Source: Hydrangea macrophylla (Eukaryota > Streptophyta > Magnoliopsida > Cornales > Hydrangeaceae). Taken from it: a stretch of DNA of 64,000 bases. Shown piece by piece: positions 44,401 through 54,118 of this stretch. Position numbers and translations under genes: made by a program. Position 1 is the stretch's first letter. Every line of letters starts with the position of its first letter. The stretch is taken from the NCBI GenBank assembly GCA_033977485.1, contig CM066991.1, forward strand, positions 132,079,999-132,143,998. Direction: 5' to 3'. The notes beneath the pieces are model-generated. The model searched no databases, was not told the DNA's origin, and saw only the letters and a program-made list of their open reading frames with translations.

Positions 44401-45357
44401 AATGAGGAATGCATCTTTACTTCCGTTACATCCTACTTTACACAGAATCCACCATGCCAGAGTACCACACCGTTGTGACCAGTGTAACGCCCCAAGCTTG
44501 CTGGGCCAGTATCGTGAAGATAGGACCCCATATATGGCCCAAAATACTTGAGCCCAAGTAACTAGTAGATAGTAGCAATGCTTATGGTGTTTTATAATCC
44601 AACCATACTCTTTCTATTTAACAAATGTAGAACATGGCAAATTGTTTGCGGAAACATGCATTTGTTAAATTAATAAGACCGAATAAATTTATTTTTTTTT
44701 ACCAAAGAGACCAATTATATAAACAACAATAATATTATATAACAATAATAATAGGAGAACAACTAACTCTTACAACTTATTAACAATCATCAATTTTGTT
44801 CGACCACCAATATATTTGGTCAGCACTTCCTTTTGACCACATCTCATTTTGGTCTTACACCCAATTCGGGATCAAACGGCCTAATTCATGTTTGGCCGTT
44901 CATTTCTGCCACTTTGGAAAACTTATAGAAGGTTATCAGTCCTAAAATTTCTCTTACTGATATTACCAGTTATATTAGTGGAGAAAATATTGCTAGTTAT
45001 ATTAGTGGAGATAATATTGCTGATAATATTCCCATATTGTTATAAGGATATACGTCAAGATATTATTCAAATCAGATTGTGGAAATTTTTTTGAAGATTT
45101 TATTATTAATATCATTAGATATGGGAAGTATATCTATTACTTGCATGAGAAACAAGATGTATGGAGACCAAATGTGGACCACGTACATTCAAAAGATGGA
45201 AGATAAGGGAAATTTGTGATAAATCATATCATTAATTGGAGATTTACCAGCCTTATCTCAGCACCTCCATGGCCGCTATAAATACAGCAGGCCGGCCAAG
45301 CACCTTGTGTCTCAATCACAACTCGAAAAGCACTCTACAATGTATTCTTTAGTTTTT
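44401..45357 (+). other. LTR-like promoter fragment, no gene
   Basis: TGTAACGCCCC at 44492 looks like an LTR start. Near 45276 CTATAAATACAGCAGG, with CCTTGTGTCTCAATCACA after it, looks like a promoter and leader. A duplicated phrase TTATATTAGTGGAGA occurs at about 44970-45010. The Mutator-like element at 45358 interrupts it. No partner LTR or coding part is seen. Confidence 0.35.
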
Positions 45358-46706
45358 GGGCAAATTACATTGACCTCCCTTGAGGTACATGACAATTACA
45401 GAGACCTCCCCTCTAGTTTGAAAAATAACACTCACCTCCCCGGCCTCTACCTACTTTTTGAGTCTAAGATTACAAATTTACCCCTTATCTCATTCTTTTT
45501 TTTTTGCTGAAGTACCCCTTATCTCATTATATATATATATATATATATGTATGTACATGTGTGTATGTGTATTTGTGTGAGTGAATGCGTGCGCGCGCAT
45601 TAGATAAAATTATATATACATTAGCGAATTTTACAGATTTATATTTATAGTATTTAGCTCTAACTTTATAAAATATTTGCAGCTCGAAAATCAAAGTTTA
45701 TAAAAATTTCAAATGTAGATTTTATAATATTTAGCCTAACTTACAATAGTTTACAGATTTAGTTTTTTAATATAAAGTCATTAACGTTTTTGTCCAAGTA
45801 GTAGGTGAAATATATTATGCTAACATTTATTTAGAGTAATACTATGCTTCCCAAATTTCATCCCAAATGATGTTGAAGTAGGACCACAGTTGCACCACTT
45901 TAACATCATAACTAATCAAAATTAACTGGGTCCACTGCCACATGTGTTGGGAAACACTTTTAAGAAAAAAATTTGAGAAGCATAGCATTACTATTTTATT
46001 TATAAATATCAATAATTATTTAAAAATATAAAAAATCATCAACAAAATTATCTACAACCACTTTAAAATAAAAATAATAATAATAACAATAACGGAATTT
46101 TTTTTTAAAAACAAATAAATAGTTATGTTGCATTTTTGCCTGCTTTATTTATATATATATATATATATAACATGCTCAGTGAAGTCTCATGTATATATAG
46201 GGCAATGCCCGTGCAAGGCGTGTACTAATTATATTTTATTGGAGCAGCTCATTCACAATGTTGGAGCAAGTTCATAATTTTAAAAATATAAAGAAGACAA
46301 AAATACAAAATAACTATTCATTTTTTTTATAAAAAAATTATTGTTGTTTTTTTTTTTCATTATGGTTATTATTCTTTTCATTTTAAAGTGGTAGTAGATA
46401 ATTTTGTTGATGATTTTTATGTTTTTTAATTTTACTGTTGATATTTTTCATAAAAAAAAATTAGTAAAACCTTGATTTGGTATATACTGAAATTTTTTTG
46501 ACAATTTTTAAATTTTTTGTTTCATAATTGTTATTTTTTTTTCATTTTTAAAATGTAGTGGATAAATTTTTTTGATGATTTGTCCCAAGGTATAACAGTA
46601 ATTTTCAAAACAGAAGAGAGGTGAGTGTAATTTTTAAAAATACAGAAGTGCTCCCTATAATTATCAGGTATCTCAGAGGAGGTCAGTGTACGTAATTTGG
46701 CCCTTT
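45358..46706. mobile_element. Mutator-like foldback element, older copy
   Basis: Long diverged terminal inverted repeats beginning GGGCAAATTACATTGACC and, inverted, GGGCCAAATTACGTACACTG. They match the family of 60142-61869. Flanking 9-mers agree only partly. Inside are AT tracts, a MITE (45834-45993) and an inverted pair around AAAATTATCTACAACCACTT. Confidence 0.7.
45834..45993. mobile_element. MITE nested in the Mutator-like element
   Basis: Ends GAGTAATACTATGCTTCCCA and TGAGAAGCATAGCATTACTA are inverted repeats of about 24 bp. Confidence 0.78.
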
Positions 46707-46887
46707 ACTTTCTATTCTAAACCAAATAAACAGATATTTTCCTTCCTTCTCTTCTTTCTTTTATATCGTTTTCATTTATAATATTCGTTCAAACCACAAA
46801 AAAAATGTAGGGGCTTTGGGTGGGGATCCGAACAGGGAAAGGTCACGAGGAATTAAATGTGTGCATGTTGAAAAACAACACCCCCTT

Positions 46888-46921
<34 letters not shown>

Positions 46922-47152
46922 CATGGCATTATGTGAATTTGTATTGTCGGTGGGGAGCTTCCACCCTTTTTTCTTTTCTGTAATTATACGATTTATTGAT
47001 TGATATGTATTTTACAACAAAAATTTGGTCCACTCCATGCAAACTACATGCTATATAACAGACAAATATAAATGTTCTGGGTGTGATGATCTGGACGGTG
47101 TCGTTCGTGAGTCATAACAGTTTTCCTATTATCTTTTTTTTTTTTTTTTTTT
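46707..47152. other. Intergenic, no gene
   Basis: AT microsatellite at about 46890-46918 and a T run at 47134-47152. Nothing else. Confidence 0.5.
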
Positions 47153-47334
47153 GAGTAATACTTGGGACACGACTAAAAGACACAATCTTAGGACACAATC
47201 TCCATTTTGTATCTATCTCTCTCCTGACGGGTCCCACAATGCCAGTGAACCCTATAGTACCCACTAGGACCACTAAGAAAGAGATAGACACAAAATAAAA
47301 GTTGTGTCCCAAAATTGTGTCCCAAGTATTACTC
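47153..47334. mobile_element. MITE with GAGTAATACTTGGGACAC ends
   Basis: Perfect 17-bp inverted ends (GAGTAATACTTGGGACAC), followed by a less perfect ACACAAT pair. 182 bp, between T runs. Confidence 0.85.
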
Positions 47335-47525
47335 TTTTTTTTTTCTTTTTTTTTTGGTGTCTTTTCCCTTCAAAATTTGGCAATTAATACACACTCCACT
47401 TAAAAAGAGCTCTATACTACGCGAACTCTGTCCACTACATAAGCTATGTTTGGTAATATATAAACTCTTAACAGTCATGGCAAACCAACGTCGATCTACA
47501 ATTTGTAAGTCAGAGAAAAATATGA

Positions 47526-47806
47526 GGGTATGTTTGATAACCCAATTAAGTGTTGAAAAAGAAAAGATTCAGCACTTATTCTTTTTTAGTGCGTTTGATA
47601 ACATATTACTTAATTTAAAAAGCAGCCAAAAATCACTGAAAACTTTAAGTGAAAAATTTCTACTGAAAATAATCACTGAATGCATTCTATTTCAGTAGTT
47701 GAAGTACTGTTTTCAGTATTATAAATTCAATTACTTAAAATTTTCAGTACTTAAAATTCAGCACTTAATTTTCAGCACTTAATTTTCAGTTTTATCAAAC
47801 GCACCC
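47526..47806. mobile_element. Tourist-like (PIF/Harbinger) MITE
   Basis: Ends GGGTATGTTTGATAACC and TTTTATCAAACGCACCC, flanked by TGA on both sides (47523-47525 and 47807-47809). The same family sits in the third intron of NSA2. Confidence 0.8.
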
Positions 47807-47809
47807 TGA

Positions 47810-48311
47810 GTCAATTTGTGTTTGCTATCTTTTTTTTTTCTTTTTCTTTTTTTTTTTGTGTGTGTGCAGGGCGATCCCGAGTATTTGGAGGCCAGGGACG
47901 AACTACTACAAGGGAAGCCCCTATACGAGAGTTCGGGGTGGCGCTCGTGAGACATTTTTTTGGGGTCTATTTATACATAATTGACAATTTTTTTGGCGTC
48001 TACATATAATATTAGTCTATTTATGAAACTTAAATATTGTATAGTGTTTTTCAAAATTCTAGGGGGACCTATTTCTATAACGTAAAAAATTCTTACATTA
48101 AAAGTGTTATTCTAGGGGTCTTTGCTTTTGAGTTTTATATATTTGTATATCTATATGTAGTTGATAGCACTACATAAATGGGGGGGGGGGGGGGGTTTAC
48201 ACTAAAAAAATCTCAAAGTAAAAATATAATTATAAAATTTTATGGGGGCCCTTAAAATTTAATAAACTTTGGTGACCCAGGGAGGTTGCCCCTCTTCACC
48301 CCTTGGGCCGG

Positions 48312-48353
<42 letters not shown>

Positions 48354-48611
48354 GGGCGTGTGCTAGGACTTTTGTAAGAAAGTCAAAACGTGTGTGAACA
48401 CAAGTTTCCTAAAACATTATCGTGTGGTGCATGGAAAATGTATCTAACTTATAATCAGGATATTGTGCTTCCTTACTCTAAGATCCTAAACAGTGTTGAA
48501 ACACACGAGTTTAGAGAAGTGATGAAACAAAAAATAAAGAGAAATTAAACAAAAAGTGGACTTAAGTTTTTTTTAAAAAATAAATAGTTATATTGCATTT
48601 TTGTCTACTTT
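47810..48611. other. Unclassified repeat-like DNA with G and GT tracts
   Basis: Pure G run at about 48181-48195 and a GT microsatellite at about 48314-48351. 48566-48612 matches 46110-46145 of the Mutator-like element. No gene recognised. Confidence 0.45.
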
Positions 48612-49540
48612 ATACCCGATCCATTTTGTTGGTTGGATCGGGTTGCGTACGCTATTGAGGCAGCATACCAAGGGTTACCATTTTTTATTTAATGAATTGA
48701 CGCCTGAAGATGTAATATCTATTCTAATAAGATTAAAGGATGGAACATACACTTCGTCGCCGTTTCTCGTTTGCGCCATCTCCAAAAATGTAGAGTCAAG
48801 TCCTTTGTTCTACAAAAAAATGCATATCAAGGAGGAGCCTAATTTCTATTTTTGTTTACATAATACACTCGAAGACAGCCTTGTGCTAATGGGGATCGGG
48901 ACTATTATAAATAATTATTTGATTAATTCGAATATGTTTATGGATAAATCCATTGGTTTGCGAGTTATTACGAAAGATTTTTATTGTACAATATGTGCAA
49001 TAGGGAATGTCTTTAGAGTTTATAAGTTTGATCTAACAAACTCACTCTGGACAATAAATCGAGAGAGTCTTTTGTGTAAGCTGTCACATATAGTAAACGA
49101 TGGGGGTATTATGGAATTAGTTAGCAAATTCATGTATTTACCTATCCTGGATGATTTAGGAATAGACTTCACTGCCCAGATGGAACGTGGTATACCACCA
49201 TCGGGATATCTATGTGAAGTTCTATTCAATTGTGCCTTAATCGAGTTCAATAAGGAGTTTATGCGCGTATTTCCTGAATTAGACTACAATAGGTATGGCC
49301 ATGAGATTTTAGTCTCTTTCCCTAACACCAGTACATTTGCAAAGTAAGCAAGGAAATACCTTGGAATACAAAGATTTATTCGAACTCAAAGTTGATCTCT
49401 TATTGGAAGAACTCAAATTGGCTGGTAAATTCATTTCTATTGGACCGGGAGACGCACATGTGCCTTGTCATGGTGGTCTAATTGGTGTCAGCCCTGACGG
49501 CTATATAGAATTTGAAAAGAAGGAATGGAAAGATATATGA
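48601..49540 (+). pseudogene. Group II intron maturase / reverse-transcriptase-like frame, broken
   Basis: An open frame runs 48601-49347 without a good ATG start; a second piece is open to 49540 in another frame. Order fits a group-II-intron RT: LKDGTYTSSPFLVCAISKN (N-terminal block), TLEDSLVLMGIG, VYKFDLTNSLWTINRESLL (first catalytic Asp block), GIPPSGYLCEVLFNCALIEF (where PQG is usual) and NRYGHEILVSFP where YADD is usual. The second catalytic block is RYGHE, so no catalytic Asp pair is present. The next piece (LLLEELKLAGKF, then PCHGGLIGVSPDG) continues in the right order. I cannot name the exact family member; it is not an obvious copy of matR. Confidence 0.55.
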
Positions 49541-51786
49541 TGGCCTTCTTTAACCTCCACAATGATGTTTTCGGCGTTTCACGTATCTTGTCAGAACTAC
49601 ATTGAATAGGGGAAATGTGTTGAATACAAAGGTAATAGATTTGAATATGTTCCCATTTAATGGAAGAAGGAAGACTATGATGAGAAGAGCTTACACACAA
49701 TGGTTAATTGCTTTCGTCAGTATGCAATGGCATGCCTACAAGTGGCACAAAACTTTGCTCAATTGGGAGCAGAGTGTTGATCTAGGGATCCAATGGTTAC
49801 GCAGGTATTATATCGTACCAAAGATGTGGTGACCTGGGGATATAATGAGTGCATTAAGCATACTCGGGGCACCCATGAGTTAGCTATCGAGGTACTCGAA
49901 TAGGGGGCCAAACAGGGGTTTCGCCGACATACTTTACTATAGGGTTATGGATCTCATGAGATCTAACTCTAACAGCTCACTAGAACTAATGCTCAGCATC
50001 TCCTTAGTCTTAGGGGGGATCGCCTTCTGGGAACTTGCACCATAGTTTTTGTTAGAGGTAGACCCAACCCTGATCCTCCGGCCAGAAAAGCTCAAGTTGC
50101 TTAAGGATGTCATATTGCATGAGGGATGTGAGCAACTCAATATAGATGAGGGGTACATTTGTATGTGTACCCAGGATCCTATTAATAACAACATAGCTTC
50201 GGAGTTTCAACATAAAAGTGGTTAAACCACATAAATAATAAGAACACAAGGGAGAGCCGTTGTTTTCGCTATGATTTTCACTTCCATCATGATAGGGATC
50301 ATGCTGAATGCTGTGGCAACTTTTAATATAATGGATTAGGTCAAAAGTGATGTTAATTAGGTATGGTCAATTTTAGTCTCGCTACTTCAGAGTGCAAAAA
50401 GGACCAACGACGATGAAGGAGGAACTCAACCCAACCGATAGAAAAGAGCTAAGGTTTCCATTCGAGCACCCATTATTCTAACCCTCGGAAGAGACAGATG
50501 ACGAGACTATTGATTCAGCGACTACTACTGGCCAACCAACTCCAGCTTGAATTTTGGCACTTCACTTCGCTCAATCTCCTACCAGCAAGCTACGGCTGCA
50601 ATTAGACTTCATTATGCTTATTTGAAATTGGATAGTCTTTTCTTGTAGTGGTTGTCGTATGGTATTGCCTACAGGCCTCAGACATAGGAAGGCGGCCTTT
50701 ACCAACTTGCTAACCGAACTGCGTAACCAAAACGACTCCTGTTGATGGAAGATAGGTATTGGTCTGATTCACCTATGTCAGTTCGAACCTGACGGGTCGT
50801 TCGTTGATTCGTGTGGAGAATCTCTCTATTTTTAGGCAAGGGTTCCTCGTTAGTTCTTTTTAGTTGTTAGGATTCACAGTCAAAATCAAGTCGACATGAT
50901 CCTCCTTTGACTTCCTATACTACAGTAGAGGGCCATTGAGGAATCATGGTCTCAATAGCACTAAGTTATCTAGGTTCTCGGATAGGAAAAGTCTGATTGC
51001 TTCTTTGACTATTAAGAACTCTTCATATCACACAGGGTAGGTGTGAAGTTGATATAAGGCAGGCAGAGCTAGGTGCCTATACATAACCAACAGACAGAGG
51101 GAATGGGCTTTGATTTTGGATGACATTCAAGTAGCGCTACGGTGAATAGGGGCAAGCGGCGGTTTACTATAACCAAAGTGATGAAACTACTTGAGACCAC
51201 CACTTCCTTTTCACAATGGGGAAGAAGTTCTCAGTTTGTGCTTTTCAATCCAATTATATAAAGCAGTCCTTAGAAACTGATTTGACATCCATAGAGGCAC
51301 CCCAGCCTTGGAATTAAAAAAAAGTTTAGCTACCTCGGGGACGTTGGTCGTGGAAGATCACTGATAAAGAGTTAGCTAGGTGAGTAGCCCTTTCTGTCAA
51401 AGGAATGTTCCACTTCTGCCGTTGGACTAGTTAGCTTTTTTTTTGCCTTCTTTCTCCTGTTTTGAGGACCGGAAAAAAAGAGTTCTTCTTTCACCCACCC
51501 TTAAGCACGCAGGCATTCTTCTTCCTATTCTTGATCAGACAGCTCAGACAGTAGTCTCTAATTGACATTTTCAAATGGATGGTTGGTACACAGATATATA
51601 ATAGACTAGGCGTCTCGATACAGAGTGCAATTCACTACCAATTGTCATACCAAGGAGTCTTCTCCCGTCTAACTTCCTTACTCAATGTCTATTGCACCTG
51701 TATCCGCAGCTAATTCTTTCAAGTAGTTACTGAGTTTCCTTTCTTTTTTTTCTAGGCATTTCTCGAGGTTGAGTTCTACACTGAGC
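48612..51786. other. Segment of plant-mitochondrial character (candidate NUMT)
   Basis: Base composition and phrasing change from AT-rich transposon DNA to balanced, low-repeat sequence typical of angiosperm mitochondrial intergenic DNA. A maturase-like frame sits at its left end. The left edge is close to 48612, where similarity to the Mutator-like element stops; the right edge is where an LTR-like TGTAACACCCG starts (51789). No intact mitochondrial gene or tRNA was recognised in 50250-51780. Confidence 0.45.
49602..49902 (+). other. Broken open stretch after the maturase-like frame
   Basis: One frame reads MVNCFRQYAMACLQVAQNF, meets a TGA near 49782, then continues MVTQVLYRTKDVVTWGYNEC to a stop near 49902. 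Probably the decayed continuation of a mitochondrial ORF; no domain recognised. Confidence 0.3.
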
Positions 51787-52507
51787 CTGTAACACCCGTA
51801 CCCGGAGGAAAAGGTTAACTATATCATAATATGCATTAATTAATATTAATTACTCCCTCCGTCCCATAATAAGTGTCCACTTCCTTTTTGCACAATGTTT
51901 AAGAAATTTGTATTATATTAATTTATTTGGTTCATTAAAGAGCCACTTTCCAATTTTGCCCTTTGATGTGATGGGTGTTTGACTTTTTGCTTGTTTTGGG
52001 ACCACAAATAAATGCTTCTTTGTCTTTATTATAAGGGTAGTTTTGGAAAGTAAGTAAAAGATATATGCCAATTTAGAAAAGTGGACACTTATTGTGGGAC
52101 ATCAAAAAAAGGAAATGTGGACACTTATTATGGGACGGAGGGAGTAGTATATATGGTGGATTAAGGGGAGGCTTTGGACTCACCCGTGAAAAAGTCCCCA
52201 GTGAGGAGGGACATGTTTGGAGGTGGAACCCAGTGAAGGGCTGAGATAAAATAATAAAGTATAATTTGCATTTACATGTTAGGTGCATTTCTATATGATT
52301 AAATGAATATATGTTTGGATGCTTTCATATTATGTTGTTATATGTGTAGACATCCCATTCGAACCATCTCTCTCCTCACTGGGAAGAAAGAGACTATGCC
52401 AATTGAGTTACAACCCGCTCAGCCGAATGATATTATTCTTAGCAAAAAAGAAAAAAAGAAAAAGAAAAAGAAAAAGAATGATATTACTCTATACCAGTCT
52501 GAATCTT
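51787..52507 (+). other. LTR-like fragment carrying a Stowaway MITE
   Basis: Starts TGTAACACCCGTACCC, a common gypsy LTR start, and continues after the MITE with LTR-like text to about 52440. No matching end or coding part is seen. Confidence 0.35.
51853..52144. mobile_element. Stowaway-type MITE (Tc1/mariner)
   Basis: Ends CTCCCTCCGTCCCATAATAA and its complement, flanked by TA at 51851-51852 and 52145-52146. 292 bp. This is the classic Stowaway end sequence. Confidence 0.93.
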
Positions 52508-52876
52508 AAAGCGGATCCTTAAAAAACGGACATAAAAGTTGGACGGTATAAAAAGTGAGAATTTCTCACAAAATAAGGACTGTGTCAGTCTGGATTTTAA
52601 AGCGGATCCTTAAAAAACGGACATAAAAGATGGACGGTGTAAAAAGTGAGAAATTCTCACAAAATAAGGACTGTGTAAGATGGACAGTGTAAAAAGTGAG
52701 AATTTCTCACAAAATAAGGACTGTGTCACTTTTTACACAATTCTGCACAAAATAAGGTTTTACATAGTCTTTATTTTGTGAGAAAATTTCACTTTTCACA
52801 CTGTCCATCTTACAAAGTTCTTATTTTGTGAGAAATTATCACTTTTTACACAATCTATCTTTTAGGTCCGCTTAAG
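52508..52876. mobile_element. Foldback MITE with internal tandem copies
   Basis: Ends AAAGCGGATCC and GGTCCGCTT. The left half holds about three copies of a unit with GTAAAAAGTGAGAA and TCTCACAAAATAAGGACTGT; the right half holds the complements, so the whole segment can fold on itself around 52730. Confidence 0.7.
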
Positions 52877-52945
52877 ATGTACTCCTAATATTGTATAATC
52901 TATATAATTTCCCTCACCACAAATTAGGTTGGACCGGATCGTCTC

Positions 52946-52951
52946 GGCCCA
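52946..52951. promoter_or_regulatory. Site II-like GGCCCA motif
   Basis: TCGGCCCACTAGGCC contains GGCCCA, the reverse of TGGGCC. Site II plus telo-box is a known promoter pair of plant ribosome genes. It now lies about 1.1 kb from the NSA2 telo-box because of the hAT insertion. Confidence 0.4.
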
Positions 52952-52993
52952 CTAGGCCAGTTTAAGTATATTGAACTGAATCGAACCGAAAAC

Positions 52994-53934
52994 TAGGGCT
53001 GTCCAACAAAAACCGAACCCGACCAAACCCGACCCCGCCCGACCCCACCCGTGCCTGTTTGGTTGAGTCACGGGTTTCACAAGTCAAACCCGAACATGTT
53101 CCGGATGGATGTCAGTTTCTCCCTTCACACACCCGATTTAACCCGACCCGACCCGACCCGTGACACCCAAAAATTATAAAAATGTCGTACTACTGATACA
53201 CAATGTCACAAACCCTTCTCTCTCATCCTCACACACAACAAAGCAAACCCCCAAATCAAAGCAGACCATGAACTTCTCTCTCATCCTCACACACACAATG
53301 TCACAAACCCCCAAATCAACAAGTCTTCGGACCACCATAACAGCACCTCTTTGAAACCCAAGTCTGTGCTCTCTCTCTCTCTCTCTTCTTCTTCTTCTTC
53401 TTCTTGTCCGATTCTTCTTCTTCTTTCTTTTTTTCTTCACCGATTCTTCTTCTTTCTTTTTTCTTCACCGATTCTTCTTCTTCGTCTTCTTTGATTCTTC
53501 TTCTTCTTTTCTTATTGTTCAGATTTTGGCCCTCTACTCCTCTCATCTTCTTAGATCTGGGGTTTTGAGAAAATAGATTGATGGGCTTCTCTAGGTCCTC
53601 TACTCCTCTCATCTACCTTTCTTCTTCTTTCGACCAGATCTGCATTTTGACGAAATAAATTGATGGTTTTGATTCTTCTCTGGTTTTTCATGTTGGATGT
53701 ACTTGTCATCTTGTGTGTAGATTGAAAAATCATCCCCAAAAAGGGTGAAAAAGCAGCCCACCATGGCCCATTCGGGTGTCACCCGAAACCGAACCGAACC
53801 CACCCGAGCCCGAGGGGTCGGTTCACTCGACATATGTGAGTGGATCACGAGTGGAGAAGGGCTAACGCGACTGACATTCGGGTGGATGATCGGTGAGGAC
53901 TAAACCCGACTCACCCGACCCGTGAACACCCCTA
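52994..53934. mobile_element. hAT-type element in the NSA2 upstream region
   Basis: Ends TAGGGCTGTCC and AACACCCCTA. Flanks CCGAAAAC (52986-52993) and TCGAAAAC (53935-53942) match at seven of eight bases. The inside starts with CCCGACC-type repeats, has a long CT/TTC-rich stretch (53370-53520) and no transposase. Confidence 0.82.
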
Positions 53935-54034
53935 TCGAAAACGTTCACTCACCGACCCACCCAATCTAAAAACCCGTCTTCCTTGCCCGTTTGTCATATC
54001 TATCGGGAAAAAAACCCTTTCGAGCCTCAGAAGC

Positions 54035-54042
54035 TAGGGTTT
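54035..54042 (+). promoter_or_regulatory. Telo-box upstream of NSA2
   Basis: TAGGGTTT, 77 bp before the start codon. Telo-boxes are common in promoters of plant ribosomal and ribosome-biogenesis genes. Confidence 0.65.
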
Positions 54043-54051
54043 CTATTTACT

Positions 54052-54052
<1 letters not shown>

Positions 54053-54089
<37 letters not shown>
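54053..54089 (+). repeat. CT microsatellite in the NSA2 leader
   Basis: Pure TC run just upstream of the start codon; pyrimidine-rich leaders of this kind are frequent in plant genes. Confidence 0.7.
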
Positions 54090-54090
<1 letters not shown>

Positions 54091-54118
54091 GAAAACCTCA
54101 AAGTGTTCGTCGTCCGCC

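Noticed and set aside
50750..50800. tRNA-like phrase with CAGTTCGAACCTGACGGG
   Set aside because: Resembles a T-arm, but no acceptor stem or anticodon arm can be paired around it.
53174..53848. Several minus-strand ORFs with Arg/Glu-rich runs
   Set aside because: They come from TTC/CT-rich sequence inside the hAT element.
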